This document shows, in pieces, positions 22,138 through 34,243 of a DNA stretch of 64,000 nucleotides (positions are counted from its first letter, which is position 1; the number at the start of each line of letters is the position of its first letter). Under the pieces are notes generated by a model. It saw only the letters and a program-made list of their open reading frames with translations, was not told the DNA's origin and made no database searches. The DNA lies in the NCBI GenBank assembly GCA_019671005.1, contig CM033726.1, positions 25,554,440 to 25,618,439 of the forward strand, read 5' to 3'. The DNA comes from Hibiscus mutabilis (lineage: Eukaryota > Streptophyta > Magnoliopsida > Malvales > Malvaceae). The translations under genes were made by a program, and so were the position numbers.

Positions 22138-22375
22138 TTACCGATTCACCAGGACCTCTTTACTTGAACTATACAAAGACAAAAGCTGTGAGACTTCACT
22201 CGGTTGTTCATCATAGAGCGTTGCACCCATCGGTATCCCACGAGCCAAGCCAGCAAGCTTATCGGCTACAGCGTTAGCGTCTTGACTTATCAAATGATCT
22301 GAACCTCCCAAGCACGTGATAACAATTCATGAATCTTAGAGACCAGCGCACTTTGAGAAAGGACTTGCGAAGATT
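22138..22375 (-). pseudogene. RNase H domain remnant of a non-LTR (LINE) retrotransposon
   Basis: On the - strand from about 22367, the frame gives SALVSKIHELLSRAWEVQI. A frameshift follows, then HLISQDANAVADKLAGLARG and a short tail ending in TAA at 22138-22140. The D-A-N-A-V-A-D-K-L-A block is the C-terminal signature of the plant-type RNase H found after the reverse transcriptase in L1-like plant LINEs. The RT and the earlier RNase H residues are absent, consistent with 5' truncation. It could instead be a stand-alone RNase H-like pseudogene. Confidence 0.7.
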
Positions 22376-23337
22376 TTGAAAGGATCTTGTTGATGCTGAT
22401 TTTGGTTGACACTAGACATGGAGGTGGAGACGATGGCTGACAGTAAGTTTGAGGTCATACAAGAGTGGTTCACTCATCGTTGGACGAGCTGAGAGCCACT
22501 GAGGATCATGATTGGTCATTGAGTTGGGCGGTTCACCCAGGTTAGCCTGAGGCCGAGAGCCGTAAACGGTGTTGGGCCGGTGGTCAGGATGTGGTTGATG
22601 GCAGTTGGTGGTGGTTCACTTATTCTGATATGGGCGAAGAGCCACTAGTCGAGAGAGAGGGATAGAGAGAGTGTGTGTTGGGTGTTATAGCGCTTGTAGA
22701 GTTAGGGAAGCATTATTTTTGCCTTTGGTCTTGGGGGTATTTATATCCCCTTGGATCTATGGATGGAGGGACGTTTGACGGGACTGTGCTAGGCCTAGTG
22801 ATGGATATTGGCAGGCTGACATTTTGTAGCTTAGCTGTCAGGCTATGAGCTCAGTCAGACTTGATGGCTGTCTCGTCGTAGCACATTGGCCAAGAGTATG
22901 GGAGGTCTCTAGGATTGATAGGTCTGGTGGCGTAGGAGCGTCCAGACTCCGTGGTTATTTAGAGCGTAGTGCGAGGGTGATGGTGCAGAGGCTTGGAGCT
23001 CTAGAGGTTCTAGGGCGAGGGCTTGCAGGTTCTTGAGGCTTGCGGCTCTGGGGCTTTGTTGTTCTTAGAGGTAAGCCTCAATCTCCCCCAGGGCAGGGTT
23101 TTCCAGAGAATTTTGGTGGAGGTACAACATCAGTCCCCTTTAGACGAATGAGTGACATAAAGTGACATGAACTGAGACCTTGCTAATCCGTTGGTTTCTG
23201 GAGCGAAGATACATTAGAGCGGATGTGTCTTGACGCTATCTCTTTAATAGAGGTTTTGCCACTCCTGTAGGAGTCTGCCGAATAGTGCTTCCAAAGACAT
23301 TGGCTGAAAATGGCGTGGCATGATGCTTGTCGAATGT
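22376..23337. other. GC-richer unclassified segment, possibly an old LTR
   Basis: It is clearly richer in G and C than its surroundings. It holds two related stretches (GTGGTTCACTCATCG near 22466 and GTGGTTCACTTATTC near 22611, both followed by GAGCCAC) and a - strand TATA-like motif (ATATAAATACCCCC, 22738-22751) similar to those in the Athila LTRs. I could not identify matching ends or protein. Being part of an older LTR is a guess. Confidence 0.3.
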
Positions 23338-24718
23338 GATGCACTTTAGAGCGAGTATACTCGTTAATCAAGTAATTAAGTGATTGAGTAGAGTGTCGAA
23401 CCCACGAGGATTAGATCAACAAATACGAAGTTATCGTACTTAAGAATCTTTGAGCAAGTATTGGTTGGTGTTGGTCTATCAAAACTAAAAACAAATAAAG
23501 TAAAGATAGCTATGATTAAGACAAATAGATGTTGCGGCAAATAACAGATAATTATGGAGGCTGGGTTTATTGCCTAGGATATATGCTTGATTACTTATTT
23601 CAATGCTATAGCAACTGACAATACATGTCTGCATAAACCATTAAGATGTTTATCTACTCGACAGGATTTTCTAATGAACTTTTGACTCTCTCGATGCCTA
23701 GAAGTTAATAACATTGAAGCTAAGGTAATACATGTCTGCGTGAATCCTAACAACTCTATTATTTATTTAAGTTCTCCCTATTAGTCATTAAAACCCTAAA
23801 CTTATATCTAAGTCAGATTAAGACTAAGTTAACAGCTTAGTCTCGTTATTCACGTTTGTTTTACCTAACTCTCTCGATATTAAACCACAAATCAATAGTT
23901 AAAAGGCCTCTCTCGATAGCTCTTACAATAACTACGCATGAAGAACGATGAACAAAATAGATAAAGAAAAATGAACTATAGCATTAAAATAAAATATTCA
24001 AGACATAAAATCCTGTAAAGCAATAAACCCAACTAAAGTATTTAGCTCATGTCTAAGCCTAAAATATCTATAATAAAAGATAAAAACATAAGTAGTTTTT
24101 CAAGAAAGGGATAGAAATGTGTCAAGCATCCTCGACGATCTTCCTCTGTGTTTTCCAACTGTTGTTGCAGGTGTCACACTCTTCTATCTTTCTCGATGGC
24201 GTCTATTGTGTGGAGACTCTTCTAGTACTTTGACTCCGGTGGTTCTCTGATAACTGAAGACTAATGATTGACGTCTGTAATCTCCCTCTTTTGAATTGTT
24301 ATCCAATTCTTCCTTATATAGGCGGGGAAGCTAAGATTTCATAACCCTAAAGCGTGTGGCCTCTTTTAAGAGGAGCTTTGCTTTCCCGCTATCTTTAATG
24401 AGTTTCGTACCTAGGAGAAAGTCCACGTGGGTCAAAGGTAGATTTATCTCTAACTCTTTTTGCCTCGTCAGCTCCAATCGAGAGATTTGCTACTCTTCTA
24501 CTCCAGCATTCCTTCAGCTCTATTGGTTTTTGCATATGCACCACAAAACACTAACTTTCCTATTAAAAGTACCAAAATATATAACATTTAAGTACAGACA
24601 GTGTAACTCCCTAACTACATGCAAACTATATGCACTTTATTCCTAAATGTAGCTAAATGAGCTTGAACACATGCAAAAGTCAAGTAAAAAAAGGTATGCA
24701 AAATAGGCCATTTATACA
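23338..24718 (-). repeat. 3' LTR of the host Athila element (about 1.38 kb)
   Basis: On its own strand it starts TGTATAAATGGCC right after a purine-rich tract. It ends near the first TG of the + strand at about 23336-23343; the exact base is uncertain because several TG choices exist. A TATATAAGG motif on - near 24313-24321 may be its TATA box. Confidence 0.75.
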
Positions 24719-24740
24719 CTCCTAAAATACCCCCAAACTT
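24719..24740 (-). other. Polypurine tract of the host Athila element
   Basis: On - the tract reads TTTGGGGGTATTTTAGGAG directly before the LTR TG. It would prime plus-strand DNA synthesis. A second G-rich stretch (AAGCTTGGGGGAGT on -, near 25725-25740) lies upstream, a pair also common in this lineage. Confidence 0.7.
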
Positions 24741-25845
24741 GAATTGTTTCTTGTCCCCAAGCAATGTCATCTAAACATGAAAAACAAAATAAAAAATAGT
24801 AAACAACCCATAGTTCACAAGGTTCCAACTAGGCTATGATAACAATGATTCTAAGACATGCTACAGCAATAATTCATTCCTCACCTATTTTGATAAAATG
24901 CAATGCATTAGAGCTCACAGTTTTGTTCCAAGGATCAATTCTACTGTAGGTGTGGTTGGTGTTGTGTCACATGCATTCATCACTTAATAGCCTTAGAAAA
25001 ATTTAAGGGTTGCTCTCTATTGTTGCCTCGACATATTCTTTTTCCTTTAAGCACAACATTGTACTCCCTTTATTCTTTTTAATTTTAAAAACTGTTTCAC
25101 CGGTGTTTTAGCTTACCACTACTACTCTTTAGACCTAAAAATGGAGTGGAGCAAATAGCTCATCCCCGAGCCCTGTGAACAGAGTCATCCAGTGAATACT
25201 TTCATTCACTCTTATGCTAGTTCTACCATTCCTACCAGGGAAAGTTAACTGGAGCAAACACAACTCACCTAGTGTACTATGGTAGCAAGATGCATAGAAG
25301 AGTATCCCTCAACAGTTTTGCCTATGGCATCGAGTTTTAATTATTTTTTTCATTACTTTCTTAATTTTTCTGGGATTTTGATTAAGTCTTTAATTTCTAC
25401 TTCCAGCATTTAGTTCATTCATATTAATTCATGGTTTGGCATCAGAGAGTCAACCTATAATTTCCCTAAAGTTTCTTAAGTTTTTTAGAGGCATGCAACA
25501 TGTGATGTAAAAGCTACAGTAGATTCAACACTAAGTTCAAAATACGAAAGCTCTTAACACATTGCAAAATATTAAAAATGGATTAATCATAGGAAATCAT
25601 GATCCACGCAGCAGTAATTTCAGACTCAGTGGAATCATAACAGAGGGAACAAAAAACATATTAGGCTATTTACATGCAATAAAAGATTTTTTTTAATTTA
25701 ACCTAATATATACAAGGGATAGTACTCCCCCAAGCTTGGGAAGAGAATTATCCCCAATGCAAAATGGAAACAAGAAAAACAAATAAAAAGAAAACATACA
25801 ATGTAATATGAAAAACTAAAATAAAAGGAAAAGAAAAACTAACCC
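24741..25845 (-). other. Non-coding spacer of the host Athila element
   Basis: An AT-rich 1.1-kb spacer between the last ORF and the polypurine tract. No coding frame is supportable. Confidence 0.6.
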
Positions 25846-27093
25846 ATGGAGTTACTAGGGAGAGGATTCCTAGATGAAGATGCCTTTGCCTTTGTCTTGG
25901 GAGTGCTTAAATATTTTGGCTGGGCGGGAGGAGGTACCAACATCAGTATCTGGCCGTTGTCTCTATTAGAGCTGCATGGTGGGTGGTGTAGGGGCAACAA
26001 CAACTTAAGCAACATCAAAGAGTTTAGGAGGCAGCAATGAAAACTCCTTCTATGCATTTAGGAGGAGCTTGTTGAAGAGTGATTGCTCAACAATATCCCT
26101 TGTTTGAACATAGTGAAAATAGGGTTCTAAAAAGCCAGCGACTGTCTCTTGAATGACACGGCGAAAGTTGGGAGTATGAGTAGCAGATGGGTCATCAAGA
26201 ATTCCCAAACCTTTCATAGCTTGGACATGTGGAGAGAGCCAACTTGTGAAGTGCTCAATGATCTGATCCTCTCCCCATTCATTGACCCCAGCTCTCTAAC
26301 AAAGAGTTGTGATAAGATTGGGGAAAGATAGATCTGTTTTCTTCTGTTTCGAGGTTTCCCTTGCCCTAATGGACTAATAGATGAGGATGAACGGGTCCAC
26401 TCCCCTTATATTGAGTATGGAGTGGAGGAGCATCAACCGGTGACACTAAATGGTGGATCGATTCCTCATTGAGAGGATGCGGTTGTTGATAAAATGCATC
26501 CAAAACATAGACTCCAGCTTAAGTTGCTCTCATCCCACAAACCTAGCATTGGAGTCCCCTTGGACCCATGTAGTGTCGGGAATACAAAGCTTATTCAACA
26601 CTTGTGCATATGTCTCGGCTGTAGCAGTTGCCACTAACCACTGATAAGTTGTAGTGGCAGGCGATCACAAGGGCTGAAAACTCTACATTTTCCTACAAAC
26701 ATAGACTCGTCCGTTTTCAAGCTGCTCGACATGAGTGTAAAACTCGTGTACCCAGTCAGCGTTTACTTGCCTCGGCTGGTGAATGAAATCCTTCCAGCCC
26801 TGTGTAGTGATGACGATGTGCATGTCAGCTTCAAATTTGTAACGGTAGTTTAGAGTAAACTCAAAACCCTCTTTTAGGATGAGTTCTTTTCTATAACGCT
26901 CCTTAAAAAGTTTGTCCAGCAAGTACAAGTGACAGTCAAGATCGTCAAGCTCCGTGAGAGTTGTACCATTAGAGGCTGACGTATTTGAATTACAAGACAG
27001 TGTAGGAGAGGGAGAAGATGGAGGACTAGGGTGGTTTCTCTTTATTTGGGGAGGTTGTTGGTTGTGACGAGTTACCTTGAGTTGTCTGACCAT
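25846..27093 (-). pseudogene. Plant-transposon-domain ORF (PF20167-like) of Athila, decayed
   Basis: The intact - strand start, 27093 to 26683 (136 codons), has a low-complexity N-terminus. It continues with KERYRKELILKEGFEF, GWKDFIHQP and VHEFYTHVEQLENGRVYV, the pattern of the putative plant transposon protein domain carried by many Athila-lineage elements. After a stop at 26683 the similarity continues in broken frames (TTWVQGDSNARFVG near 26550; LNF/PNLITTLC-like near 26300). The biochemical role of the domain is unknown. A 5' part of the same gene is repeated at 36851-37165. Confidence 0.72.
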
Positions 27094-27194
27094 GTTTCAA
27101 GCAGAGGCAAAAGAAAACAAGTTAGGGATTTAGGGTTGCAAGGAGAGAATATCTGGTAGCATGAAGTCTAGTAAAAAGGTTTTTGTTTTCCTTT

Positions 27195-27199
27195 ATGGA
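27195..27199. repeat. Target-site duplication ATGGA (first copy)
   Basis: It directly precedes the Tat-like LTR start TGTAATCAAT. Further copies are at 37315-37319 and 40424-40428. Confidence 0.9.
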
Positions 27200-28718
27200 T
27201 GTAATCAATAATTTTATCCAGGTCTCTTGACCTGATTTACTTTACTTTGTTATATTTATTATTATTAGTGTTGAATATTAAATAAAATAAACAACCCTTA
27301 TAAATAAATAAAAAAATCAGTCCCTTAACAAGTCCATTTATATGTTACAACCCAATTAAATTTACATACTAGCCCGTTTAGGGGCCAATCCCTAAAAAAT
27401 TAAACTTAACCCTAATATGGTATTTTTCCTTATACAACTGCCTCACCATGCCCCTTGATCTTCTGCCGCTCCTCACAAGCAACCCAAAGGGCATGGTCCA
27501 CTCTGAAACACACCTCTGTTGCACCTGCCAGCCCCATGCGTTGCTGCCTCAACAACCAACACCCTTGGTCTCATATGCAGCAGCTCTCTGTACCAGCAAG
27601 GCCAAAACTGATCCCCTCCATCTCAGTCAAGCCACGGGATACAAGCAAACAAAATGATTAGGGGATTTCAGCTACAACAAAAAATTTCATAAATCACCAG
27701 AGGACAGAAGAAATTGGCAACCAATAGGAAAATTTAATTGTTTTTGCTTCTTTTTCCTTTTTGCAAGGATTTTTTTTATGAATACAAAAAAGACTTTCTG
27801 AGAAAATTTCTTGTTTTGACGTTTCGAATCACAAAGAAGGAACAAATTGGAAATATTTCTTTTTCTTCTTAATATCAGTTGGACATTAGGATTTTTACGG
27901 AAAAAATTATTTTTTCAGTAAACAAAAGAGTTCCAAAAAATTTTAAATCAAAAAGGGAGAACTTTTACCTTCGGCAATGGTGGTTCTCGGCAGCCGGAGC
28001 AATTTTCTGACGATCCCAATGGTTGAAACGTTCGACGGAGTGTGGGAAGGCATATATCTCTGAACCAAGTCCATCCAACGGTCGAATTCTCAAATCGGCG
28101 TTGAAGCAATTCGACACACTCAATAGACTTTCTAGCGACCGGAGCCTCTGATCGACGATCCCAATGGTGGACTGAAGCGTCTTGGTGAGGAGAACAGCAT
28201 ATCTCGAAGTCAGGTCGATCCAATGGCCTGTCGCTCAAATCAGCGGCGAAAGAAACCCGACGGACCCATGGAGATTTCGTGACGTTCGGAGCCTCCCTGG
28301 TAAAATCTAAACTGAGGGAAGGAAAAGGAGCGACGAGAGAAGCAACGTGGTGGCCTCGGTTCATTGGAAATCAAGCCAAAGCGTCAGTGGCGGCATAAAA
28401 AACGGCGGCGGCAATGTGGAAAGTGTGTAAAATGGTTTTGGTTCAAAGATAACCTAAAAGAAAAGTGAGGCCTGATTTGTTTTCCTTAATTTACGTGCTA
28501 TGTTTGTTTGTTTTAATTTGATTAGTATATTAACTAAATACTTCAAAATCAGTTTTTTATTATATTAACTAAATACTTTCTTTAATTTACGTGCTATGTT
28601 TGTTTGTTTGTTTTCTTTAAAGTGTGTATAATCATATGGTATAGATATTATGCATATGATCCTGTTCTATATATATGTTATTATACAACATTATACGTCT
28701 TTTGATCAATATTTATAT

Positions 28719-28719
28719 G

Positions 28720-28750
<31 letters not shown>
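28719..28750. repeat. (TA)n microsatellite in the 5' LTR
   Basis: A run of about 15 TA units. The matching place in the second LTR (near 38863-38878) has only about half as many, so the run changed length after the LTR copies separated. Confidence 0.85.
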
Positions 28751-28754
<4 letters not shown>

Positions 28755-28919
28755 GTCAAGCTTCCTTTATTTGTTTTTTGTAGTATGGTATACATGATAT
28801 ATGTTTCCTTATTATAGTTTGCGTATTATGCTTTTATCCCCTTGATTTCTTTTTGCCTTTTAACGTAGTTTCTTGTCTTTTTTCGAGGTATGGCTTGTTT
28901 AATTCATGTTTGTTAGTAA

Positions 28920-29400
28920 GCCTTTAGGGTTAATCTTAGGGTTTTAAAATTTAATTTAATTGATTTAAATTATACTCTTAGCTTATTAGGGTATAAGTTT
29001 AAATTGATTAGACTAAATTTAGGTTTAGGTTAGTTGAACCCTTAGCTAGAATTAGGTTTTAAAATTTAATTTAAATAATTTAAATTATGACATCGGCTTA
29101 TTAGGGCGCAAGTTTAAATTAAGTAAATTGAATTTAGGATTATATTAGTCAAAACCTTTAGTTAGATTTAGGTTCAAATTAATTTAATTAGTTTAAGTTC
29201 GTCCTTGGCTTATTTGGATGAATGTTAAATTAATTAAATTAATGTATCACCTCTTAATTATTTTAGGTTAAAATTGGTATTCGACTTAGTTGAAAGCTTA
29301 ATTAAAATCATGATTATTAACTTGATTCGTTTTAAATAGTGTCCCTGACTTAATGGGACGCAATTTAAAATTAATCAAATTAGTTATTAAGATTCAAGAT
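28920..29400. repeat. Degenerate ~115-bp modules in the Tat-like LTR
   Basis: The phrase GGCTTATT(A/T)GG followed by TTTAAATTAATTAAATTA-like sequence recurs at about 28977, 29092, 29203 and 29342. The parallel copy in the second LTR spans about 39040-39530. Confidence 0.6.
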
Positions 29401-30307
29401 AATCCATAAAATGTTAGGGTTTCTAGTTTTAGGATCTTAATTAATTTATGGTTAATATTAGACTAACCTAGTTAATAATTAGATCACTAATAAATTTTTC
29501 ATAATTTGGGCCTTTTTAGGTTAGGACTTTAGTAGGCCTAGGTTTTATTTCAATCCTTTTCTATGTCATGCATTTTAATTGTCGCTCATTAGACCTTAAA
29601 TATTTTAATTGGACATGTTATTAATTAATTAACTTAAATCTTAAAAACGAGGTATTTATTAATTTCGATATTTGTGTCGTAACAGCCTGGCTCAATAGAT
29701 GTTGACCAAATATTCGAATTAATTCTTACCGTCCGAAGGTAAATTTAATATGAATTAAAAGTTGATAAGTCATAACATCATTTTTAAAGGTTTGCATCAT
29801 GCATAAAGGTGATGTACGAAATTCAAACCATAAATTAACCCGACAGTCAGACTTATTTGATGTCGGTTTAATCTATAGTCTGATGTATCGTCACCCTTAT
29901 TAATTAAACGTTTAATTAATTAAAGCCCCTCAATTTGACAAAAGCCCGTTTAATTAAAATATATATTCAATCAAGAACACTTAATTAAATCCATTTTAAA
30001 TCTCGATAATTTCCTCCAATTAAAAGCAACATATTTTTTGGTATCGTTTTTCGGGCGTGATGGGGGTGCTAATCATTTCCCACACGTAAACAACTCCCGA
30101 ACCCGCTTTCCAACGAATCTTTGGTTTTATGGTGTCTGACCTACCTAAGTGGTCGGTGTCGATTCCAAGTCTTTATTTTCAAAAAAACACGATTTTTTTA
30201 AAAGGACTTCTCCAATTTCAAATATTTTTTCCAAAAAGCGAAAGGAAAACCGAACTACGTTCCATTTTTAGCGATATTGATTTTTTCAAAAAAATGGTCG
30301 CTACAAT

Positions 30308-30325
30308 TGGCGACTCTGCTAGGGA
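30308..30325 (+). other. Primer-binding site of the Tat-like element
   Basis: TGGCGACTCTGCTAGGGA lies two bases after the LTR end. This form is characteristic of Tat/Ogre-lineage elements and is usually assigned to tRNA-Arg; I cannot confirm the tRNA here. The second LTR lacks it (its match ends at the same base), which proves the LTR boundary. Confidence 0.8.
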
Positions 30326-30442
30326 CCAAATTTTTGTTTTTTATAAAACAAAAAAAAGAGTAAGCCAGGAAAATATATGTTGCTTTTAATGATGGAAAGT
30401 TTGAAATTTAAATTGACTTCAATTAATTTGTTCTTTTTTGAA

Positions 30443-31432
30443 GACATGGTTTTAATTACCTGGGCTTTGATAATTGGTGTTTTTGGATTAATTGCTCATT
30501 TAATTTTTAAGGAATCACCGACATGTGTTGCATCATGATCATCAAGCTCTATACACGAGCTTTATCCCTTAAGTAGGAGTGAAATGCCACATACCCACGT
30601 GAGTAGCCCTCCACGGGTCGGTAATTCACTTTCAAAATCCACGCCTTTTGACATGTGATCAACACTCCACGTCACTAGGTCGTGCTTTCCCTCAAACCGA
30701 ATCTAATTCGCAAGCCTGTAATGGGCCAGAATTGGGTTCTTGTTGCCTTAGTAGGTAATAAGATAGGTTCGGGTACCTTTTTTAGAACGGAACTAATGCA
30801 TGAGAATTTAGGAAGCCTTCCCCGATTAGAGCCATACGGATAACCATAGCAAATTAGAATTCATGTGGTTAGGTTTTCGCTTTTCTTCGTTGATTAATTT
30901 GATTTGCTATATTTTTTTCACTTGATTGGTTTATTTCTTTATTTTTGTCCATTACTAACCAGTTTCCTTTCCATTTTCTTTATTTTTATATCTTGTCATA
31001 TCATAAAGAAAACATTGATTTAGAAATAGTCTAAAATTAAAGACTCAATCAACGAAAGATTTGGTACGTAACAATGATGAGAAGAATTTCGAGGATTTCT
31101 TACAAAAAGGGTGATTGGCCGAGGGGTAGATTTGAGGAAAGAGAAGCCGAGGTTCAGAAGCTCAAGGACCAAGTTGCAAGCCATAAAAGGGCAATCCAAG
31201 AGTATCAGATACAGATGATGGAACGACTCTAAGATGCTGCTTAGAATATTTAGGGACAAGAACAAGAGACTGCAAACTTGATGGCTCAAGTACGAGGAAT
31301 TGCCCAATAGCTTTAGTTTCTAGCATGTGATACTATCAGACTTCAGGAATACGCCAAGGAAGAGTCGAAACATGAACAAAGGTCGTCTTGGTTTGGGCCG
31401 TATGTGTAGCGGTTTTCTTTCATTATTGTAAT
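30443..31432 (+). repeat. 990-bp tandem duplication, copy A
   Basis: It is colinear with 31433-32421 at an offset of 990 bp with few differences. It contains a damaged + strand frame with QKLKDQVASHKRAIQEYQIQ (a heptad-like, probably coiled-coil stretch near 31158-31217) and stops after ERL and DAA. This region lies where the 5' UTR and early gag are expected. Confidence 0.92.
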
Positions 31433-32421
31433 GACATGGTTTTAATTACCTGGGCTTTGATAATTGGTGTTTGATAATTAATTGATCATTTAATTTTTAA
31501 GGATTCACCGATATATGTTGCATCATGATCATCAAGCTCTATACCCGAGCCTTGTCCCTTAAGTAGGAGTGAAACGCCATATACCCACGTGAGTAGCCCT
31601 TTACGGTTCAGTAATTTACTTTTGAAATCCACGCCTTTTGACATGTGATCAACACTCCACGTCACTAGGTCGTGCTTTCCCTCAAACCGAATCTAATTCG
31701 CAAGCCTATAATGGGCTAGAATTGGGTTCTTGTTGCCTTAGTAGGTAATAAGATAGGTTTGGGTACCTTTTTTAGAACCGAACTCATGCGTGAGAATTTA
31801 GGAAGCCTTCCCCGATTAGAGCCATACGGATAACCATAGTGAATTAGAATTCATGTGGTTAGGTTTTCGCTTTTCTTCGTTGATTAATTCGATTTGCTAT
31901 ATTTTTTCACTTGATTGATTTATTTCTTTATTTTTGTCCATTACTAACCAGTTTCCTTTCCGTTTTCTTTATTTTTATATCTTGTCATATCATAAAGAAA
32001 AATTGATTTGGAAATAGTCTAAAATTAAAGGCTCGATCAACGAGAGATTTGGTACGTAAGAATGATGAGAATAATTTCGAGGATTTCCAACAAAAAAGGT
32101 GATTGGCCGAGGGGTAGATTCGAGGAAAAGGAAGCCGAGGTTCAGAAGCTCAATGACCAAGTTGCAAGCCACAAAGGGGCAATCCAAGAATATCAGATAC
32201 AGATGATGGAACGACTCTAAGATGCTGCTTAGAATATTTATGGGCAAGAACAAGAGACTGCAAACTTGATGGCTCAAGTACGAGGAATTTCCCAATAGCT
32301 TTAGTTTCTATCATGAGATACTATCAGACTTCAAGAATACACCAAGGAAGAGTCGAAACATGAACAAAGGTCGTCTTGGTTTGGGCTGTATGTGTAGCGG
32401 TTCTCTTTCATTATTGTAATG
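31433..32421 (+). repeat. 990-bp tandem duplication, copy B
   Basis: Second copy of the unit at 30443. It shares two of the three inactivating stops (after ERL and DAA) and reads through the third as tyrosine. Confidence 0.92.
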
Positions 32422-33680
32422 AAACATATGTCCATTAATGCAAGTTGTTTAACGAGGATATTTTCCAAATCAGTGTTCTTCTTTGCATTCACGCATGTTT
32501 ACATTATATCACATTTATTTGCAAAAATTGTAAAGTTATTGAAATTAATTAAAAGATTTCATGTGTAAGAATTTTGGTGCTTCATATTTGCATTCATTTG
32601 TGCATTTTTAAGTATTTGTCTACAATCAATTATTTCTATTTTGTATACGACGCATTGCATGCATTAATTTATGAAGCAATAAAATTAATTGTTGGGGATC
32701 TCATACCAGTGATCAAATATTCTATAGAAGGCAAGTGGAAGAAAATTTTGCTAAAATAGAAGTCGGTTTGAGAGAAGCGTTCATCTCAGAAAATAGAGAG
32801 AACAAAGGGAGAATTTTTGGCTAGTATAGTTTTAGAAGTATGAATGACTTAGTGAATAGGGTGGATAAGCTTGAGGAGCTCCAAGAACTTTTGGTTGGAA
32901 ATCAAAAGGAGATGATGGCCTATATGAAAAAGTTCCAAGATGAAACTAGTGGACAAATCAGTGAATTGATGGGTGATGGCTACTATGACCAAAGGAAAGG
33001 GTTTGACGGAAGACTCTTTGATGCAAAAGAAGACTAGAAGAAGAAGAAGAAGAAGAAGAAGCAAGAGTTGCAACTGTAACTTTGTAGAGGAAAAGACTAT
33101 CTGATGAAGACCAAGCTATCATCAACCAATATGAGATAGTCTACACCACCTCCGAGTGTTTTACCAAATTGGTGTCGAATAAGATCGAAGACTCTCTCTT
33201 GAAATCTTATCTTCGCTAGTAAACGAAGAGTCGGATAAGGTAGAGTTGCGGGATGGGAAAAGTGGAAAATACAACAAGAAGATGAGGATGTCAGCTGCAT
33301 CACCATTTTGAATTGCCATCCCCTATGACACAAGATCGACCTTTGGTGTTGATGATTCTAGAACCTCAGCAGTTACCGATTAGTCAAACTTTTAATTCAT
33401 TACTAGTCCTTTTACGTACCGAGATTTGTTTTCCAAGTTGTTACACGCCCGATTGGTTGCACCATGTTCTGTCAAAGCTTAGTCGCCTCCATATCTGAGT
33501 TGGTTCGAGGAGGAGGATCATTGTGATTACCATGCCTGAATTCAAGGTCATTTCATCAAAAATGCATAAATTTTAAGCGTAAAGTTTAACATTTTTTGGA
33601 TCTCGGGGTATTAGAGTTTGAGCCAACAATCATCGGTTTGAAAATTAACCTTCTAGCTATAAACCAAATTGTAAAATCAG
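32422..33680 (+). pseudogene. Decayed gag-upstream region of the Tat-like element
   Basis: Short + strand frames include 32840-33037 (MNDLVNRVDKLEELQELLVG, rich in heptad-spaced leucines, so possibly a coiled coil) followed by a GAAGAA repeat encoding E and K near 33035-33062. No catalytic motif is visible. From its position it is probably an early-gag remnant. Confidence 0.45.
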
Positions 33681-34004
33681 ATGAAAATCAAAACAAGAAG
33701 ATCCAAGAGCAGACGTGTTTGGTTAAGAAGGCAAGAAGCCCCTCAAGGTCTACCGAGTGTCCATTGTAGTCTTGCTTCCTCATTTAGTACGAGAGAACTT
33801 CTTATCCCTAAGCCGATAGAAGTAACAGTTGATCCTAGTCTTTATGCGTATGATCCAAAAGGTGTTTGTGAGTTCCACATGGGGGCATTGGGGCACCTTA
33901 TCAAAAGGTGTTGGATTTTGAAAAATGAGGTCGAGAAGCTAATTGGTGATGGGAAGTTAACGTATGAAATGATAAACCAATGGGGAAAAGGATCATTAGT
34001 GTGA
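33681..34004 (+). pseudogene. Tat-like Gag C-terminal remnant with zinc knuckle
   Basis: The frame of 107 codons ends with CEFHMGALGHLIKRC (near 33867-33911), a CX2H-GAxGH-C knuckle, and then NEVEKLIGDGKLTYEMINQW. The other Tat-like element has the corresponding AHIGALGHPTRKC followed by LLEEIKKLINDRTLT, so this is the same Gag region. It would bind element RNA in the particle. The capsid part upstream has been lost or is unreadable. Confidence 0.75.
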
Positions 34005-34243
34005 AGAAGTAGCTGCTTTTAGATTGGTTGAAATCTAGAGACGAGAAGAGTCGAAAAAAAGAGAAAAAAAGAAAGAAATAAAAAAAGATGAAGTAAATAG
34101 GTTTTTTTGTAAGAACATGTTTACTTGTTTTAATTTCAATGGAAGAGACATTCATATGCATTTCATTTGGCAAGCATTTTATATTCTTTGACTTGTTTTA
34201 ATATTTTATTTATTATTTGTTATGGGCTATTTTTTTATTTCCC

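Larger units (their letters stand above)
27200..30305 (+). repeat. 5' LTR of the Tat-like element (3106 bp)
   Basis: It begins TGTAATCAAT after ATGGA and ends GGTCGCTACA two bases before the primer-binding site. It matches 37320-40423 throughout, with scattered substitutions, a longer (TA)n run (about 28719-28750) and small indels. It contains degenerate ~111-139 bp modules (28920-29400). Open frames on its - strand (for example 28364 to 27948) look incidental. Confidence 0.93.

Noticed and set aside
27948..28364. 138-codon open frame on - inside the Tat-like LTR, partly kept in the second LTR (38214-38507)
   Set aside because: No recognisable domain. It is shared only because the LTRs are copies, and it is frameshifted in the second LTR, so I treat it as incidental.
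31020..31307. 95-codon and 101-codon - strand frames in the 990-bp duplication (31020-31307 and 31990-32295)
   Set aside because: They are antisense to the coiled-coil Gag-like frame and have no domain of their own.
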